Of a stretch of 64,000 nt of DNA, positions 36,883 to 45,529 are shown piece after piece. The stretch covers positions 248,001-312,000 of the forward strand of contig CAVSBJ010000004.1 in assembly GCA_963726105.1 (NCBI GenBank), read 5' to 3'. Origin of the DNA: Roseiarcus sp963726105. Lineage in GTDB: Bacteria; Pseudomonadota; Alphaproteobacteria; Rhizobiales; Beijerinckiaceae. Within the stretch, counting starts at the first letter, position 1. The number at the start of each line of letters is the position of its first letter. The notes under the pieces were generated by a model that made no database searches, had not been told where the DNA came from, and saw only the letters and a program-made list of their open reading frames with translations. A program made the position numbers and the translations under genes.

Positions 36883-37149
36883 ATGTGCCGCAACATCCGC
36901 CCGCTGTTCAATTTCGAGCCTCCCGCGAGCGACGAGGAAATTCGCGCTTCGGCTCTCCAGTTCGTTCGCAAGGTCAGCGGCTTCGCAAAGCCCTCGCACG
37001 TCAACGCCGAAGCGTTCGACCGCGCGGTCGACGAGGTGACGGACGCCGCGCGGAGGCTCATATTTTCCCTGCACAGCAGCGCTCCGCCGCGTGACCGGGA
37101 CACCGAGGCCCGCAAGGCGCGGGAGCGGTCGCGGCTGCGCTACGGATAG
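36883..37149 (+). CDS. DUF2277 family protein
   Basis: An 88-residue conserved protein beginning MCRNIRPLFNFEPPASDEEI, the invariant start of DUF2277, followed by ASALQFVRKVSGFAKPS and a charged C-terminus. The ATG at 36883 has an excellent AAAGGAGG site at 36871-36878; a longer frame from 36745 is read-through. Family function is unknown. The Cys-Arg-Asn-Ile start is the only notable feature. Confidence 0.88.
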   Translation: MCRNIRPLFNFEPPASDEEIRASALQFVRKVSGFAKPSHVNAEAFDRAVDEVTDAARRLIFSLHSSAPPRDRDTEARKARERSRLRYG

Positions 37150-37164
37150 GCGCCGACTGTTACA

Positions 37165-38016
37165 TTACGTGCCGGCATAGGCGCTGACTTCCGGCGAGCG
37201 CCAGCTTTGGAGGGCCTCGCCGCGCGGCCGAAAGATCTCGACCTTCAGCGGATAACAGGGCGCGGCGTCGCTCGAATGGCTCGACCCGCAATCGCCGCCC
37301 GGGCAGGCCGACAGCGCGCCGATGAGATCGATCTCGGCAAAGAACTCGATGAAATCTCCGGGACGCACGGGGCTCGCCTTCATGAAGTAGCGGTGGGAGG
37401 CGCGCTCGTAGCCGGTGCACATGAACACATTGAGGACATCGTGGACATGCGGCTCTGCTTCGCTTCGCGGGAGCTTGGTCCGCTCGGCCAGCGCCCGCGT
37501 GAGGTTCGAATGGCAGCAATGGTGATAATCGCTGCCGGATATCAGCCGTTGCGTGTAGGGGTCGCAGCGCGTGCCGATGACATCATGGACGCCCGCGCCG
37601 TCGGCGTCGAAGCCGTACCAACCGAGCGTGTCGTATGTGATTGTGGCCATGGGCCTCAGATAGGGCAACGTGCTCCAAAGCCGGCAGCCGGTGGTCACAT
37701 GCGTTGCGTTCAGCGCCCTCGTCTTGCCGCTAAAGAACCGTTCGGCGAGATTGTCGGCGCTCCACAAATTGAGGTCGCCGACCTGCGGTCCCGCGATGCT
37801 GACGATGCGGAAGAAATGCCCCGCTGGAACGTCGAACGCGCGCCCCTCGCGTGGCGGCACCATCGTTTCGCCAATCTTCACCATGCCTGCGCGCGCTTCG
37901 TCGTAGAACGCCGCGTCATAGGCGGGCAGCCGGTCGAGCGCGTAGACGATGACCGGTTTCGCTGCGCGACGCTGGTCCGCATCCGGGGGAGGCTGCATCT
38001 GAGGTTGGCCTGTCAT
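37165..38016 (-). CDS. DUF1989 / urea carboxylase-associated family protein
   Basis: A 283-residue protein of the DUF1989 family. Conserved features are VPPREGRAFDVPAGHFFRIV, GPQVGDLNLWSADNLAERF, TTGCRLWSTLPYLRPMATIT, the Cys/His-rich GTRCDPYTQRLISG and DYHHCCHSNL, and CPGGDC near the end; the last three probably bind a metal. Relatives sit next to urea carboxylase or in amino-acid/guanidine metabolism, but no such genes are nearby. The start at 38016 is chosen because the 62 residues before it lack family similarity. Confidence 0.82.
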   Translation of the reverse strand: MTGQPQMQPPPDADQRRAAKPVIVYALDRLPAYDAAFYDEARAGMVKIGETMVPPREGRAFDVPAGHFFRIVSIAGPQVGDLNLWSADNLAERFFSGKTRALNATHVTTGCRLWSTLPYLRPMATITYDTLGWYGFDADGAGVHDVIGTRCDPYTQRLISGSDYHHCCHSNLTRALAERTKLPRSEAEPHVHDVLNVFMCTGYERASHRYFMKASPVRPGDFIEFFAEIDLIGALSACPGGDCGSSHSSDAAPCYPLKVEIFRPRGEALQSWRSPEVSAYAGT

Positions 38017-38201
38017 GGCCGCGAGCCTAGTCGAAGGCGCCCGCCGGCAAAAGCCGTGCTCGCCTCGTCGCGCGACGAGGGTTGTGCTAGGCTTTTCCTC
38101 GCGGGGGCTCGCCAGATCTGGCGAGCGAGTCCAGGCTGGACGCATGCGACGGTCTTGCCGTGGGCCCGGGCGCTCAAACGGAAGATGTGGAGTGACGCGC
38201 A

Positions 38202-38688
38202 ATGCGGGGTGACGAACAGGTTATCGATTATCTCAACCGGGCGCTGAAGCATGAACTTGCGGCGGTCAACCAATACTGGCTGCATTATCGCATTTTGGAT
38301 AATTGGGGCTACAAGGACTTCGCCAAGACTTGGCGCAAGGAATTGATCGAGGAGATGCAGCACGCCGACCTGTTGGTAGCGCGCATTCTGTTCCTCGACG
38401 GCCAGCCCAACATGCAATCGCTCGACCAGCTCAGGATGGAAAAACGTCAAGGAAATCCTGGAATGCGACCTCTCGGCGGAGATGCACGCCCGCGCCCTCT
38501 ACCTGGAGGCGGCCCGCCACTGCGAACAGGCCAACGATCGGGTGTCGAGGATCCTGTTCGAGAAATTGACCTCCGACGAGGAGGAGCACATCGACTTTCT
38601 CGAGGCGCAGCTCACCTTGGTGGAACAGCTCGGCCTTCAGCTCTACGCACAGAAGCATGTCGGCGAACTGGAAGGCGACGGCGACTGA
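38202..38688 (+). pseudogene. bfr: Bacterioferritin, frameshift in an A run
   Basis: The first frame gives a canonical bacterioferritin N-terminus (GDEQVIDYLNRALKHELAAV, NQYWLHYRILDNWGY, ELIEEMQHADLLVARILFL). The rest (VKEILECDLSAEMHARAL, LTSDEEEHIDFLEAQL, LQLYAQKHVGEL) is in the next frame. The switch lies at 38438-38444, at the short run GGAAAAAC, where the family has LRIG-x-NVKE, so two bases appear to be missing (or one is extra). Restored length is about 162 residues. Ferroxidase ligands (Glu, EExxH, DEEEH) are all present. Bfr stores iron in a 24-mer cage with haem. An indel error is the likeliest cause. Confidence 0.85.
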
Positions 38689-38802
38689 AAGCGACACGGA
38701 GGGTCGGGCTCCTGCCTCGGACGAAGGTCGCGTTCGGCAAACTGAGCCTCGGTGTCGACGGCGCCGAATGCAACCGACGCGCGAGCGCCCGCGAAATAAA
38801 AG
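38689..38802. other. Start of a gene-poor stretch after bfr
   Basis: Together with 38909-39759 this makes about 1 kb without a recognisable gene. Short open frames on both strands (for example 38862-39086 and 39464-39661) have no family features, and their ends fall in the dispersed repeat. The region around 39030-39130 is AT-richer than average. It may be decayed mobile DNA. Confidence 0.4.
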
Positions 38803-38908
38803 CGCCTAAACGTCCGGAAACGCGCCTAAACGTTAGTAGAGGTGCTTTCATTTACTGACGTTTATTTCTTCGAATCGGGACTTTTCAATGGGTTGCGGCC
38901 GTTTGGAA
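38803..38908. repeat. Dispersed repeat, copy 2 (inverted relative to 31275-31388)
   Basis: The reverse complement of this stretch aligns through its length with 31275-31388, including the 23-base identical core (38872-38894), an AAATAAACG block and GTTTAGGCGCGTTT. Together the copies bracket the desaturase, secretion, DUF2277, DUF1989 and bfr genes. Confidence 0.7.
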
Positions 38909-39759
38909 TAACCAAATTGGCCCCTGTTCTTAGGTCGTGGTCTTCCATTTTCAAGTCTCGTGGAACGCATCGATTGACGATCCCATGCTTTCCCTCCTCA
39001 GGCGCCGCAAAGTGCGACTGGCCGGCGATTGAGAAGATATATAGCATGAGTCCTGAAGTTGGGAAAGAGATTTGTCGGAATTTCACTCGCGGCCGAGTTA
39101 CACGGAAGCATATCGTATTGTGAAATCAAGGCTCGGAAAATATGGTAAGCCAAAGTTCGACGCGGGCCTTTTGCGGCACATGGTACATGGGCGCCCTGTC
39201 GAGGACGCTGGGTCCTGATCCGGAACCAGAGGGGGATGGCTACCCGGAGCGTGCGCCCAAAAAGGCGGCTAATACGCGGCGCCGCTCTGCTGGGTATCCG
39301 TCCGCTTTGAGGTGAAAATTCGATCAGTTAGACTGGGTTTCGATCCAAAGCGTGACGAATAGCGCGGCGTCTCACTCAAGGTCCGCAATGCGCAAATAGC
39401 GGTCGTTCCCGAACTGCGCGGTGAACGGGTGCCTCAGCCGTTGGGGAAGCGGATGAACTCCTGGTGGCGGTGGCGCTGCACGTTGCGGCCGATCACGGTT
39501 CTGTCGAGCACTCTCTGCGGCGCGTTGCGAACTTTCATGAGGGATTGAAGCCTATCCACGTCGGCTGCACCGACAGAGAGGGACATCCCGTTCGCATCGC
39601 CCTGACTTGCACAAGCCGAATCCGGCGGGAATCCCCAATCGGATTCGAATGTCAGATTTGATCCGCTAGCAACCCGAGCAGCTGACTACAATTCCGACCA
39701 GGGAACGTCACGCGCGCCACGCATTCTTTTCCTTTTCGGCCGGAACGATAGGGAGTCTG

Positions 39760-41382
39760 TTAGAGCGTGCAGGCAACTCTCAGGCCGATTCGGCCCTGCC
39801 AGCCGGGGTTGTCGGGGGCGATGACGTCGCGATAAGCCGAACGGCAGATCGCCGGATTGTGCGACCACGAGCCGCCGCGCAGGATTCGATTGCTCCCAGG
39901 CGGCCCCGACGAATAGGCGCCTCCGTCCGCGGGAGCATCGGCATAGGTCGGGTTCGCGGCGTCGAGGCAATATTCCCAGACATTGCCATGCATATCATAG
40001 AGGCCGAAGCGGTTGGGCGGGAACGTCCCCTTCGGGGTGGTCGTCGCGCGAAAAATCCCGGCCGGACCCTGGTCGTAGGCACCCGAGCCGTAGGTCACGC
40101 CGTCATAGACGTCGGAGGCAACGCTCTGGCCGTCGCTCTTGCCGCAGACCGCCCCGCCCTCGCCGCAGTAGTTCGCAAGATCGGTTGTGATCGTCGGCCC
40201 GACGTTGAACGGCCCGGTCGATCCGGCGCGGCAGGAATATTCCCATTCGGCTTCGCTTGGCAGTCGATAGTCGCGCCTCGTCATCTCCGCCAGCCGCCGG
40301 CAGAACTCATCCGCCTGGTTCCATGCGATGCTCTCGACCGGCAGATCGTCGCCCTTGAAGAACGACGGATAGGGATCGAGTCCGTAGGCGAATTTGCCGG
40401 GATGCGCCGTCACGACCGCTGCCCATTGCGCCTGGGTCACCGGAAACGCGCCGATGAAAAAACGTCCGAGAGTCACGGAGTGTTGCGGGCCCTCGTTGGC
40501 CCGGCGCTCGGGTTCGTATTTCGGCGAGCCCATGGTGAAGACGCCTGCCGGGGTCGACATCATGTCCATGCCGGTGCTCGCGCCCAGTGTCTCGGTGAAG
40601 ATCGACGCGCTCGCCCTCTCCGCCGGCATACTCGCCCCTTTCTCGTCGACGGTCGCATAATCGAAGGCGATTGTTTTCAGGGCCGGCCTCGGCGGTGCCG
40701 ACGCCCATCGCCGAATAAAGGGCGCGGAGATGGCCACGGCCCCCGCAGCCGCAGCGGCTGCGGAAGCGCTGAGCGCCCCTCGCCGCGTCAGCCAAAGCCG
40801 AGCCCGCGCCATCCCGGAGACCTCGGCTTGGCGCTCGGGCGGCGCGCCGGAGTGAATCGTAGGCGGCTGGTCAAGCGCGATCGGTTTGGCGGGGCTCGCC
40901 GCCCGCGCCTCGGCCGGCGCGGCGGCGCTCCCGAGTCCGAGCCTTTGCGCCATTTCCCGGACGTCGGAACGCCAGCGCGTGTGGCTAAGCTCGAACCCGT
41001 TGCGGAAGGCGAGCTCCTTGAGATCGTCCGGCAGGCTCTGCTCCGCCGGCATCGGGGTGCCCTGCAGCAACACCGGCGTCACCGGGATGTTTCGCTTCAG
41101 CGCGGTCGCGATTTCCTGACGCACAAAATCGGTCGGGTCGTCCAGCCGGCGCTTGCCGCCCGCGTCCTTGCTCTCGAGCCAGCTTGGCCCAATCAGCGCC
41201 AGGAAGGCGTCGCAGGATTCCAGGCTGTCATGGAGGCTCTTGCGAAAGTCGCGTCCAAGCGCGATGCTGTCGACGTCCATAAACACCGCCTTGTCGCCGA
41301 TATAGTTCGCAAGTTCGAGCGACAAGGCTCTGGCCTGTCCTTCGGAATCTCCCCGTCTGTAGCTGATGAAAATCCCGCCCAC
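39760..41382 (-). CDS. TIR domain - membrane helix - FGE/SUMF1-like domain protein
   Basis: A 540-residue fusion. Residues 3-105 are a TIR domain: GGIFISYRRGDSEGQA, VFMDVDSIALGRDF, SCDAFLALIGPSWL, and FVRQEIATALKR, whose Glu90 lines up with the catalytic Glu of NAD-cleaving TIR domains. A Pro/Ala linker leads to one membrane helix (about 203-222), preceded by a Tat-like TRRGAL. Residues 273-540 are an FGE-sulfatase/SUMF1 (C-type lectin-like) domain: TMGSPKYEPERRANEGPQHS, FPVTQAQW, YRLPSEAEWEYSCRAG, GLYDMHGNVWEYC, LRGGSWSHNPAICRSAYR. Of the two catalytic FGE cysteines the first is His508 and the second Cys513 is kept, so formylglycine formation is unlikely. It may be a signalling or immunity receptor. 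Confidence 0.88.
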   Translation of the reverse strand: MGGIFISYRRGDSEGQARALSLELANYIGDKAVFMDVDSIALGRDFRKSLHDSLESCDAFLALIGPSWLESKDAGGKRRLDDPTDFVRQEIATALKRNIPVTPVLLQGTPMPAEQSLPDDLKELAFRNGFELSHTRWRSDVREMAQRLGLGSAAAPAEARAASPAKPIALDQPPTIHSGAPPERQAEVSGMARARLWLTRRGALSASAAAAAAGAVAISAPFIRRWASAPPRPALKTIAFDYATVDEKGASMPAERASASIFTETLGASTGMDMMSTPAGVFTMGSPKYEPERRANEGPQHSVTLGRFFIGAFPVTQAQWAAVVTAHPGKFAYGLDPYPSFFKGDDLPVESIAWNQADEFCRRLAEMTRRDYRLPSEAEWEYSCRAGSTGPFNVGPTITTDLANYCGEGGAVCGKSDGQSVASDVYDGVTYGSGAYDQGPAGIFRATTTPKGTFPPNRFGLYDMHGNVWEYCLDAANPTYADAPADGGAYSSGPPGSNRILRGGSWSHNPAICRSAYRDVIAPDNPGWQGRIGLRVACTL

Positions 41383-41417
41383 CGCCGGGGCCTCCGGGGC
41401 ATCGAAACAGAACAGCC

Positions 41418-41774
41418 TTATTTAGCGCATTGCGAAACCCACGAAAGCGGATTCAGCGGATTCGGAGAGTTCTTCGATTTGGCGTGATGGTCGGGACATT
41501 TCGCGTCGCGAGGGCCGGCCCCGACGCCGCCGCTGTTCATTCCGGGCCCCATGGAACCCATCCCGCCGCTATTCATCATCCCGCCGCCTGTCCCTGCGCC
41601 CATCCCGCCTACCGCGGGACGGAACCCGCCGCCGCCCATTCCGCCGCCCCTGGCGACTTCGAGGTCGGGATCGCCAACCGAGCTGGCGGAGGCGCTGGTG
41701 GGTAGTTCGATAGGGCGGCCCGCGGCGCTTGCGAAGGTCGCGACCACCGCGACGGCGGCCAGTAGTTTTTGCAT
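41418..41774 (-). CDS. Small secreted Gly/Met-rich repeat protein
   Basis: A 118-residue protein with a Sec signal (MQKLLAAVAVVATFASAAG), a middle region of Gly-Gly-Met-Gly and Gly-Met-Asn-Ser-Gly-Gly repeats (about 44-86), and a C-terminal part with two cysteines (AKCPDHHAKSKN, SWVSQCAK). It lies 35 bases upstream of the TIR-FGE gene on the same strand, so they may be co-transcribed. No family is recognised. The His/Met/Cys content could suggest metal binding, which is inference only. Confidence 0.6.
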   Translation of the reverse strand: MQKLLAAVAVVATFASAAGRPIELPTSASASSVGDPDLEVARGGGMGGGGFRPAVGGMGAGTGGGMMNSGGMGSMGPGMNSGGVGAGPRDAKCPDHHAKSKNSPNPLNPLSWVSQCAK

Positions 41775-42134
41775 GAGGTTTCCCTCACATTTCGCCCGCG
41801 TCGGGCCGGGCTTCCTTTGCCCCGCGCGCGAAATTGAAGCGAGGAAGCGCCTGAAGCATTTTCAAAGCAAGAGCTAATCGCGACTTGATCGGCGAAAAGC
41901 GGCCATCCCCTTGCGAGCGCGCGGTCCGGCCGCCCAGCCCCTCCCAGCCGCGACGTCCACGGCTGCGATCCGCAATGTCCCCTTTACGTCGAAACCGGTC
42001 AAACGGATGGAGTTTTGACCAGGAGCAGATTGCAATACCGTCGATTCGGGCGCTGTAGGCGCGGTCCGTAGTCCGTCGGGAGACGGGCTATCGAGCGCGG
42101 CCACAAGGGGCGGTCGACCCGAATTCAATCTCCT

Positions 42135-43433
42135 CTACGCCAGGCGCCAGACTGAAACCGGCTCCGTATAGCCGCGCACCGGGACAGGCCCTAGAGGCAG
42201 AGCCTCGCCGATCGCCTCGCGCGCTGCCTCGCGCACAGCGTCGGAGACGATGAGCTGCGAACCGACCTCTTTGTTGAGGCTCTCGAGGCGCGACGCCAAA
42301 TTCACCGTGTCGCCGATGACCGTATATTCCTTGCGGCGCTGCGAGCCGACGGTCCCGGCCACCGCCTGGCCGACGTGGATGCCGATTCCGAGGCGGATCG
42401 GCCAGGGGTCATCGGCGTTGCTTGCCTCGATGCTTTTGAGCATCTCGCGCGCCGCCGCGACGGCGTTCGCCGCCTCGAGAGGATCGTCGATCGGCGCGCC
42501 GAAAATGGCGAGGAGGCCGTCGCCCAGAAACTTGTTCACAATGCCGTTGTGGCGGTCGACGGCTTCGACCAGGATCTCGAAAACAGCGTCGAGACGCTCG
42601 ACGACTTCGGCCGGCGTCCGATTGCGCGCCGCTGAGGTGAAGCTGCGGATGTCGACGAACATGACACAAACCCGCCTCATCTCACTCAGCTCGGCTGCGC
42701 CGATCGCGAGCAACTGATCGACCACCCGTGGCGAGACATGTTGACCGAAGAGGTTGGTCACTTCGTCGCGGGCCGATGCGGCGGCGAGCGCACGTCGGAA
42801 ATGGCTCTTGATCGTCGCTCCGACGGAACCGGCCAAGAGGCCCGCTGCCAGAAGAACGGCGCTGCGCGTCAGATGATAGCCGATGCTGAAGTTCGGGTCT
42901 TCGGTTTGCCAGCCAAGATGCAGGGTGACCGAGGCAAGGGCGAAGAGTTCGATCGCGGCAACCGCGCCGGTAAAGGCCGAAAGCGCAAAATCCAGCCGCA
43001 GAGTCGAGAGAATGATGAAGAGAAAATACAGCAGCGCCGGCCACGTCCCGAAAATGAGGACCGGCGCGGACAGATACCCTGCGAGGAGATAGAGCAGCAC
43101 GGTCGGAAAGCTTGTCTCGACGAGTGCGTTCGCGTAGCGCCCGAGGACCGGATAGTTTCGACCGCGACGAAGAAAAATCGTGACCAGGCCGGCCGCGAAC
43201 AGCTCGTAGGCGATGAAGGCGGAGAACGCCGCCAAGGCGGCGCGCTCCGGGAGTCGATCGTGATAGATCGACCGGACGAAGTTGGGGGCGAATGTCCCGG
43301 CCAAGAGGATCAAAACAAAGATGAGGGCCCCCATGGCGGCCAGGATGAGCATCCGCCGCCGCTCGCTGACGAGTGTCTCGCGGTTCAAAAGGCGCTGAAA
43401 CGTCGTCTCGGCAGTGTCTGAGGGATCGGCCAT
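42135..43433 (-). CDS. Membrane-bound class III adenylate/guanylate cyclase
   Basis: A 432-residue protein with six hydrophobic helices in the first 200 residues (for example RMLILAAMGALIFVLILLAG, AAFSAFIAYELFAAGLVTIF), then a linker and a class III cyclase domain. Catalytic residues are visible: the metal Asp in CVMFVDIRSFTSAAR, the second in NKFLGDGLLAIFG, GIGIHVGQAVAGTVG, and Asn/Arg in VIGDTVNLASRLE. It makes cAMP (or cGMP). FGQHVSPRVVDQLL precedes the domain, as in many bacterial cyclases. The ATG at 43433 is preferred; a start at 43637 adds 68 low-complexity residues. Confidence 0.88.
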   Translation of the reverse strand: MADPSDTAETTFQRLLNRETLVSERRRMLILAAMGALIFVLILLAGTFAPNFVRSIYHDRLPERAALAAFSAFIAYELFAAGLVTIFLRRGRNYPVLGRYANALVETSFPTVLLYLLAGYLSAPVLIFGTWPALLYFLFIILSTLRLDFALSAFTGAVAAIELFALASVTLHLGWQTEDPNFSIGYHLTRSAVLLAAGLLAGSVGATIKSHFRRALAAASARDEVTNLFGQHVSPRVVDQLLAIGAAELSEMRRVCVMFVDIRSFTSAARNRTPAEVVERLDAVFEILVEAVDRHNGIVNKFLGDGLLAIFGAPIDDPLEAANAVAAAREMLKSIEASNADDPWPIRLGIGIHVGQAVAGTVGSQRRKEYTVIGDTVNLASRLESLNKEVGSQLIVSDAVREAAREAIGEALPLGPVPVRGYTEPVSVWRLA

Positions 43434-43774
43434 CTCGATCTTTCGGGCGGTGGTGAACGGTGAAAGGGGCGGTCCTGGTTGCTTTACGACCGCGATCCTA
43501 TCGGAGCCGTCTATTCTTGCTGATGGCAGGAAGGTTTTCAGCCCCCCGAACTGCGTTGGCGGCCGCGGCGGATGGGCCATTGCGGGGGCGCCTGATGGGC
43601 CTTGTGAAGTGTGGCGACATAGGCTATGTACGCCCAATCGAGTTTCGGCCGGACGACTTGGCCTCGCCGCGCGCTACGCGTCGGACTGACGACCTTCTTC
43701 CTAAATCTCGATTAATCCGAGCCGGCTGCGTGATTGCGCCGCCTATCTAAACACGTACTTGAAAGAAGTGTCTC
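43434..43774. other. Divergent intergenic region between cyclase and cold-shock gene
   Basis: About 340 bases without a gene. It should hold the cyclase promoter and the promoter and 5' leader of the cold-shock gene. No cold-box or sigma motif can be assigned with confidence. Confidence 0.35.
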
Positions 43775-43984
43775 ATGACGCAAGGAACCGTAAAGTGGTT
43801 CAACAGCCAAAAAGGCTTTGGCTTCATCCAGCCCGACGATGGCAGCAAGGATGTCTTCGTGCACATCAGCGCCGTTGAGCGTGCCGGACTCTACAGCCTG
43901 AACGAGGGACAGAAGGTTACTTTTGACCTTGTTGCGGATCGAAAGACTGGCAAGTCCTCGGCGGACAACCTGAAGGCCGCCTGA
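43775..43984 (+). CDS. Cold-shock protein, CspA family
   Basis: A 69-residue single cold-shock domain. The RNA-binding motifs RNP1 (KGFGFIQP) and RNP2 (DVFVHIS) are intact, as is the start MTQGTVKWFNSQ. It would bind single-stranded RNA or DNA and melt structure, as an antiterminator or RNA chaperone. The gene is monocistronic, with a terminator about 70 bases downstream. Confidence 0.96.
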   Translation: MTQGTVKWFNSQKGFGFIQPDDGSKDVFVHISAVERAGLYSLNEGQKVTFDLVADRKTGKSSADNLKAA

Positions 43985-44051
43985 CCGGCAAAGCCTGACA
44001 GCCATATGCCTTGACCGCGGATGTACTGGCAGGGCTTATATGGTTCGAAAT

Positions 44052-44086
44052 CCCGCGTCCGGCTTGCCGTGCGCGGGTTTTTGTTT
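44052..44086 (+). terminator. Rho-independent terminator of the cold-shock gene
   Basis: CCCGCG (44052-44057) pairs with CGCGGG (44072-44077), and the intervening bases can extend the fold. TTTTTGTTTT follows at once. This is a classic intrinsic terminator on the plus strand, 68 bases past the cold-shock stop. Confidence 0.8.
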
Positions 44087-44230
44087 TGTGGGGTTTTGTC
44101 CGGCGGCAGAGGCAACGTCCAGAATGAGGTCCGTTCGCGCCTGCGTTGAAGAGATGCAAGACGCGGAGCCCCGCCGCGGCGAAGACGCTTTTCACACACG
44201 CTCTGACAGGGCCAGAGAGGCTGCGGAATC

Positions 44231-44515
44231 ATGACCCTCCACAAATTCTTGATCGGGCAGGCTGTCGACTTCGACGGGAAGCTGCCATCGATGTCGAGAC
44301 CCAAGGGTCCTTTTGAGATCGTGGGCGTGTTGTCAGTCGACGACGCGAATTCGCCCACCTATCGCGTCAAGAGCAAAACCGAGCTTTTCTCGCGCGCCGT
44401 CAAGGAAGCCGACCTCGTCGCAATCGACCTGCCGCCGAGTGAACAAGCGGCCGCGTCGGTGTGGGCCGATCCCGTATCTGGACGATGGCTGCCTCGGCCG
44501 ATCCGGTCGCGCTGA
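44231..44515 (+). CDS. Conserved small hypothetical protein
   Basis: A 94-residue protein whose N-terminal half (LHKFLIGQAVDFDGK, GPFEIVGVLSVDDANSPTYR, VKSKTELFSRAVKEADL) resembles a family of short Rhizobiales proteins with a KFxIGQxV start and a YRVKS motif, perhaps an SH3-like barrel. Function is unknown. The C-terminal 25 residues (after VAIDLPPSEQ) look less conserved and may be read past a lost stop. Confidence 0.6.
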   Translation: MTLHKFLIGQAVDFDGKLPSMSRPKGPFEIVGVLSVDDANSPTYRVKSKTELFSRAVKEADLVAIDLPPSEQAAASVWADPVSGRWLPRPIRSR

Positions 44516-44598
44516 CCACCTCGACGAATTTCAGTCCGGGCCCAGGACAGCGAGCAGAAGGCGAACCGCCGGGCAGCGTCGCTCCAGGCTCGCCATGG

Positions 44599-45321
44599 CT
44601 ATTGGGTCAGCTCAAACCGCGCGGTGACGGTCACGGTCAGCTTGTCCTCGCCCGCCTCGATCGGCGTCGGCGCGGGAGCGCCGGCGGCAAAGGCGCGGGA
44701 AAAGGCGACGGGCTGTTGGCGGCCGGCTTCCTCCGTGAGCATCGTCAGTCTGCCGATCCTGGCGCCCCCCGCGCTCGCGTAGATCTCGGCCTTCCGCCTG
44801 GCGTCGGCGACGGCAAGTGGGCGCGCCTTATCGAGCAGTGCGCTCGGATCGTTGTGGCCAAAGCCGATTCCGTAGATTGAGTTGGCGCCGGCGGATACGG
44901 CCTTGTCGAGCAGCGCGCCAAGATGCGGAAAGTCGCGCACCATCACGCTCACGGTGTTGCTCACGCTGTATCCGGTGATCGTCGGCTCGGTCTGCTGTCC
45001 CGGTGAGGGCTGCGAGAACATGGGCGAAATCGACAGTTCGGAAGTCTGGATATCGGCGGGAGCGACACCCTCCGCCTTGATGAGCGAAACGAGGGCGCTG
45101 GCTGTTTTGGCGTTGGCCGCCATCGCCTCGCCCGCATTCTTGCCGGTGCTGGTCACGCCGAGCGTCACCCGGGCGAAATCGGGCGCGGCGCCGACGGCGC
45201 CTTCACCGCTGACCTCGACCCAGCGGTCGTTGCCGCCATCCATGGGACGGTCGAGCGCCGTAGCGGCCGAAGCGCTGGCCAGCGCCGCCGCAAATGCGAT
45301 CAAAGCCAATCTGAGCCGCAT
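44599..45321 (-). CDS. SIMPL (DUF541) domain periplasmic protein
   Basis: A 240-residue secreted protein with a signal peptide (LALIAFAAALASASAATA) and a SIMPL/DUF541 domain: VEVSGEGAVGAAPDFARVTL, GVTSTGKNAGEAMAANA, a SLIKAEGVAPADIQTSELSI segment, DKARPLAVADARRKAEIYA. Members assemble into periplasmic or envelope oligomers linked to stress; the precise role is unknown. The start at 45321 gives a proper signal peptide; the upstream frame to 45531 adds 70 residues and would hide it. Confidence 0.88.
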   Translation of the reverse strand: MRLRLALIAFAAALASASAATALDRPMDGGNDRWVEVSGEGAVGAAPDFARVTLGVTSTGKNAGEAMAANAKTASALVSLIKAEGVAPADIQTSELSISPMFSQPSPGQQTEPTITGYSVSNTVSVMVRDFPHLGALLDKAVSAGANSIYGIGFGHNDPSALLDKARPLAVADARRKAEIYASAGGARIGRLTMLTEEAGRQQPVAFSRAFAAGAPAPTPIEAGEDKLTVTVTARFELTQ

Positions 45322-45529
45322 CCGGTGTCCTCCCAGTCCGAGCCATCCGTCGCCGATAGATGACGAGGCAATCAGGCGGATTGCGGGCGCGGCCGCCTCT
45401 CTTCGCATGGCCGAATTGAAAACGTCCTGAAAACCCCATTCCCTCATTTCACGCAGGCTCGAGGCGTCATAGAGTTGCGGGAGCCTCGATTCCGAAATCA
45501 AGAAGAGGGGCCCCGCGAGGGGATGCGCC

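Noticed and set aside
39464..39661. 65-codon frame in the gene-poor stretch
   Set aside because: No ribosome site, no motif, and atypical composition; likely chance.
39760..41382. Calling the C-terminal domain a true formylglycine-generating enzyme
   Set aside because: One of the two catalytic cysteines is His508, and no sulfatase gene is nearby.
39859..41487. 542-codon open frame antisense to the TIR-FGE gene
   Set aside because: Low-complexity Arg/Gly/Ala content and no motif; the opposite strand encodes clear TIR and FGE domains.
41874..42128. 84-codon frame with TTG start after the cyclase gene, next to GAGGAG
   Set aside because: The ribosome-like site overlaps the cyclase stop and is too close to the TTG; Pro/Arg-rich product with no family or signal.
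44046..44062. Another T-arm-like GGTTCGAAATCC
   Set aside because: It overlaps the base of the cold-shock terminator hairpin and lacks the other tRNA arms.
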